64,000 nt of DNA from Agrostemma githago (taxonomy: Eukaryota > Streptophyta > Magnoliopsida > Caryophyllales > Caryophyllaceae): the NCBI GenBank assembly GCA_958450325.1, contig OY288241.1:44219978-44283977 (forward strand), read 5' to 3'. Of this stretch, positions 63,991 to 64,000 are shown one piece after another. Within the stretch, counting starts at the first letter, position 1, and every line of letters starts with the position of its first letter. Below the pieces are notes generated by a model. The model saw nothing but the letters and a program-made list of their open reading frames with translations. It was not told the origin of the DNA and ran no database searches. The position numbers and the translations under genes were made by a program.

Positions 63991-64000
63991 AAGGAATTCA

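Noticed and set aside
1..64000. Host genes, tRNAs or rRNAs
   Set aside because: None could be recognised; every supported coding region belongs to a retroelement.

Overview
The window looks like repeat-rich plant nuclear DNA, probably from a eudicot with a large genome. I found no host gene, tRNA or rRNA. Nearly everything is a nest of retrotransposons. Five insertions can be delimited to the base because their target-site duplications (TSDs) are intact. The host species is not determinable by eye. Two elements resemble the Retand type of Tat elements (gag-pol plus an amplified tandem repeat) described from Silene, but that is only a weak hint.

Layout. 1-1766 is a broken Tat-group pol fragment that ends where an LTR-like sequence starts (TGTAACAACCC at 1767). 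1767-4658 is AT-rich non-coding DNA. Element O (4664-40412, minus strand, TSD GACGG) is an old Ogre/Tat-like element with 2.17-kb LTRs. It keeps a gag remnant, has lost protease and reverse transcriptase, and keeps a broken RNase H/integrase. On the opposite strand it carries a spliced DUF7745-like gene. Two younger elements sit inside O. Element C (9955-19670, minus, TSD GTCAT) is an Athila-like element with gag and protease but no reverse transcriptase; its LTRs differ at about 3 of 1653 sites. Element B (21093-33146, minus, TSD CAAGC) is a dead Tat/Retand-like element with about 25 differences between its 682-bp LTRs.

To the right of O lies AT-rich DNA (40413-41562 continued at 53859-55762), split by element A (41563-53858, plus, TSD CCAAA). 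A belongs to the same family as B but is nearly pristine: its two 680-bp LTRs differ at one site by eye and it has an uninterrupted 1907-codon gag-pol. A full-length plant L1-type LINE follows (55778-63280, TSD of 15-17 bp, 37-nt poly(A)). Its ORF1 and ORF2 overlap as ATGA and ORF2 has one in-frame TAG. The last 0.7 kb looks like the ORF1 start of a second LINE.

The most interesting system is the accessory module of A and B. Each has, between integrase and 3' LTR and on the strand opposite to gag-pol, two genes: a small gene Y (193 aa, basic N-terminus, Cys cluster, acidic C-terminus) and a large gene X (751/763 aa spliced, one short intron at the same site, C-terminal coiled coil). Each gene has its own TATA box. 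X and gag-pol run tail to tail into a G/C-rich tandem-repeat array. In B, gag-pol carries at least seven disabling lesions while X and Y are both open. O carries an unrelated intron-containing antisense gene at the equivalent place, so three Tat-group elements in one window carry antisense accessory genes of at least two kinds.
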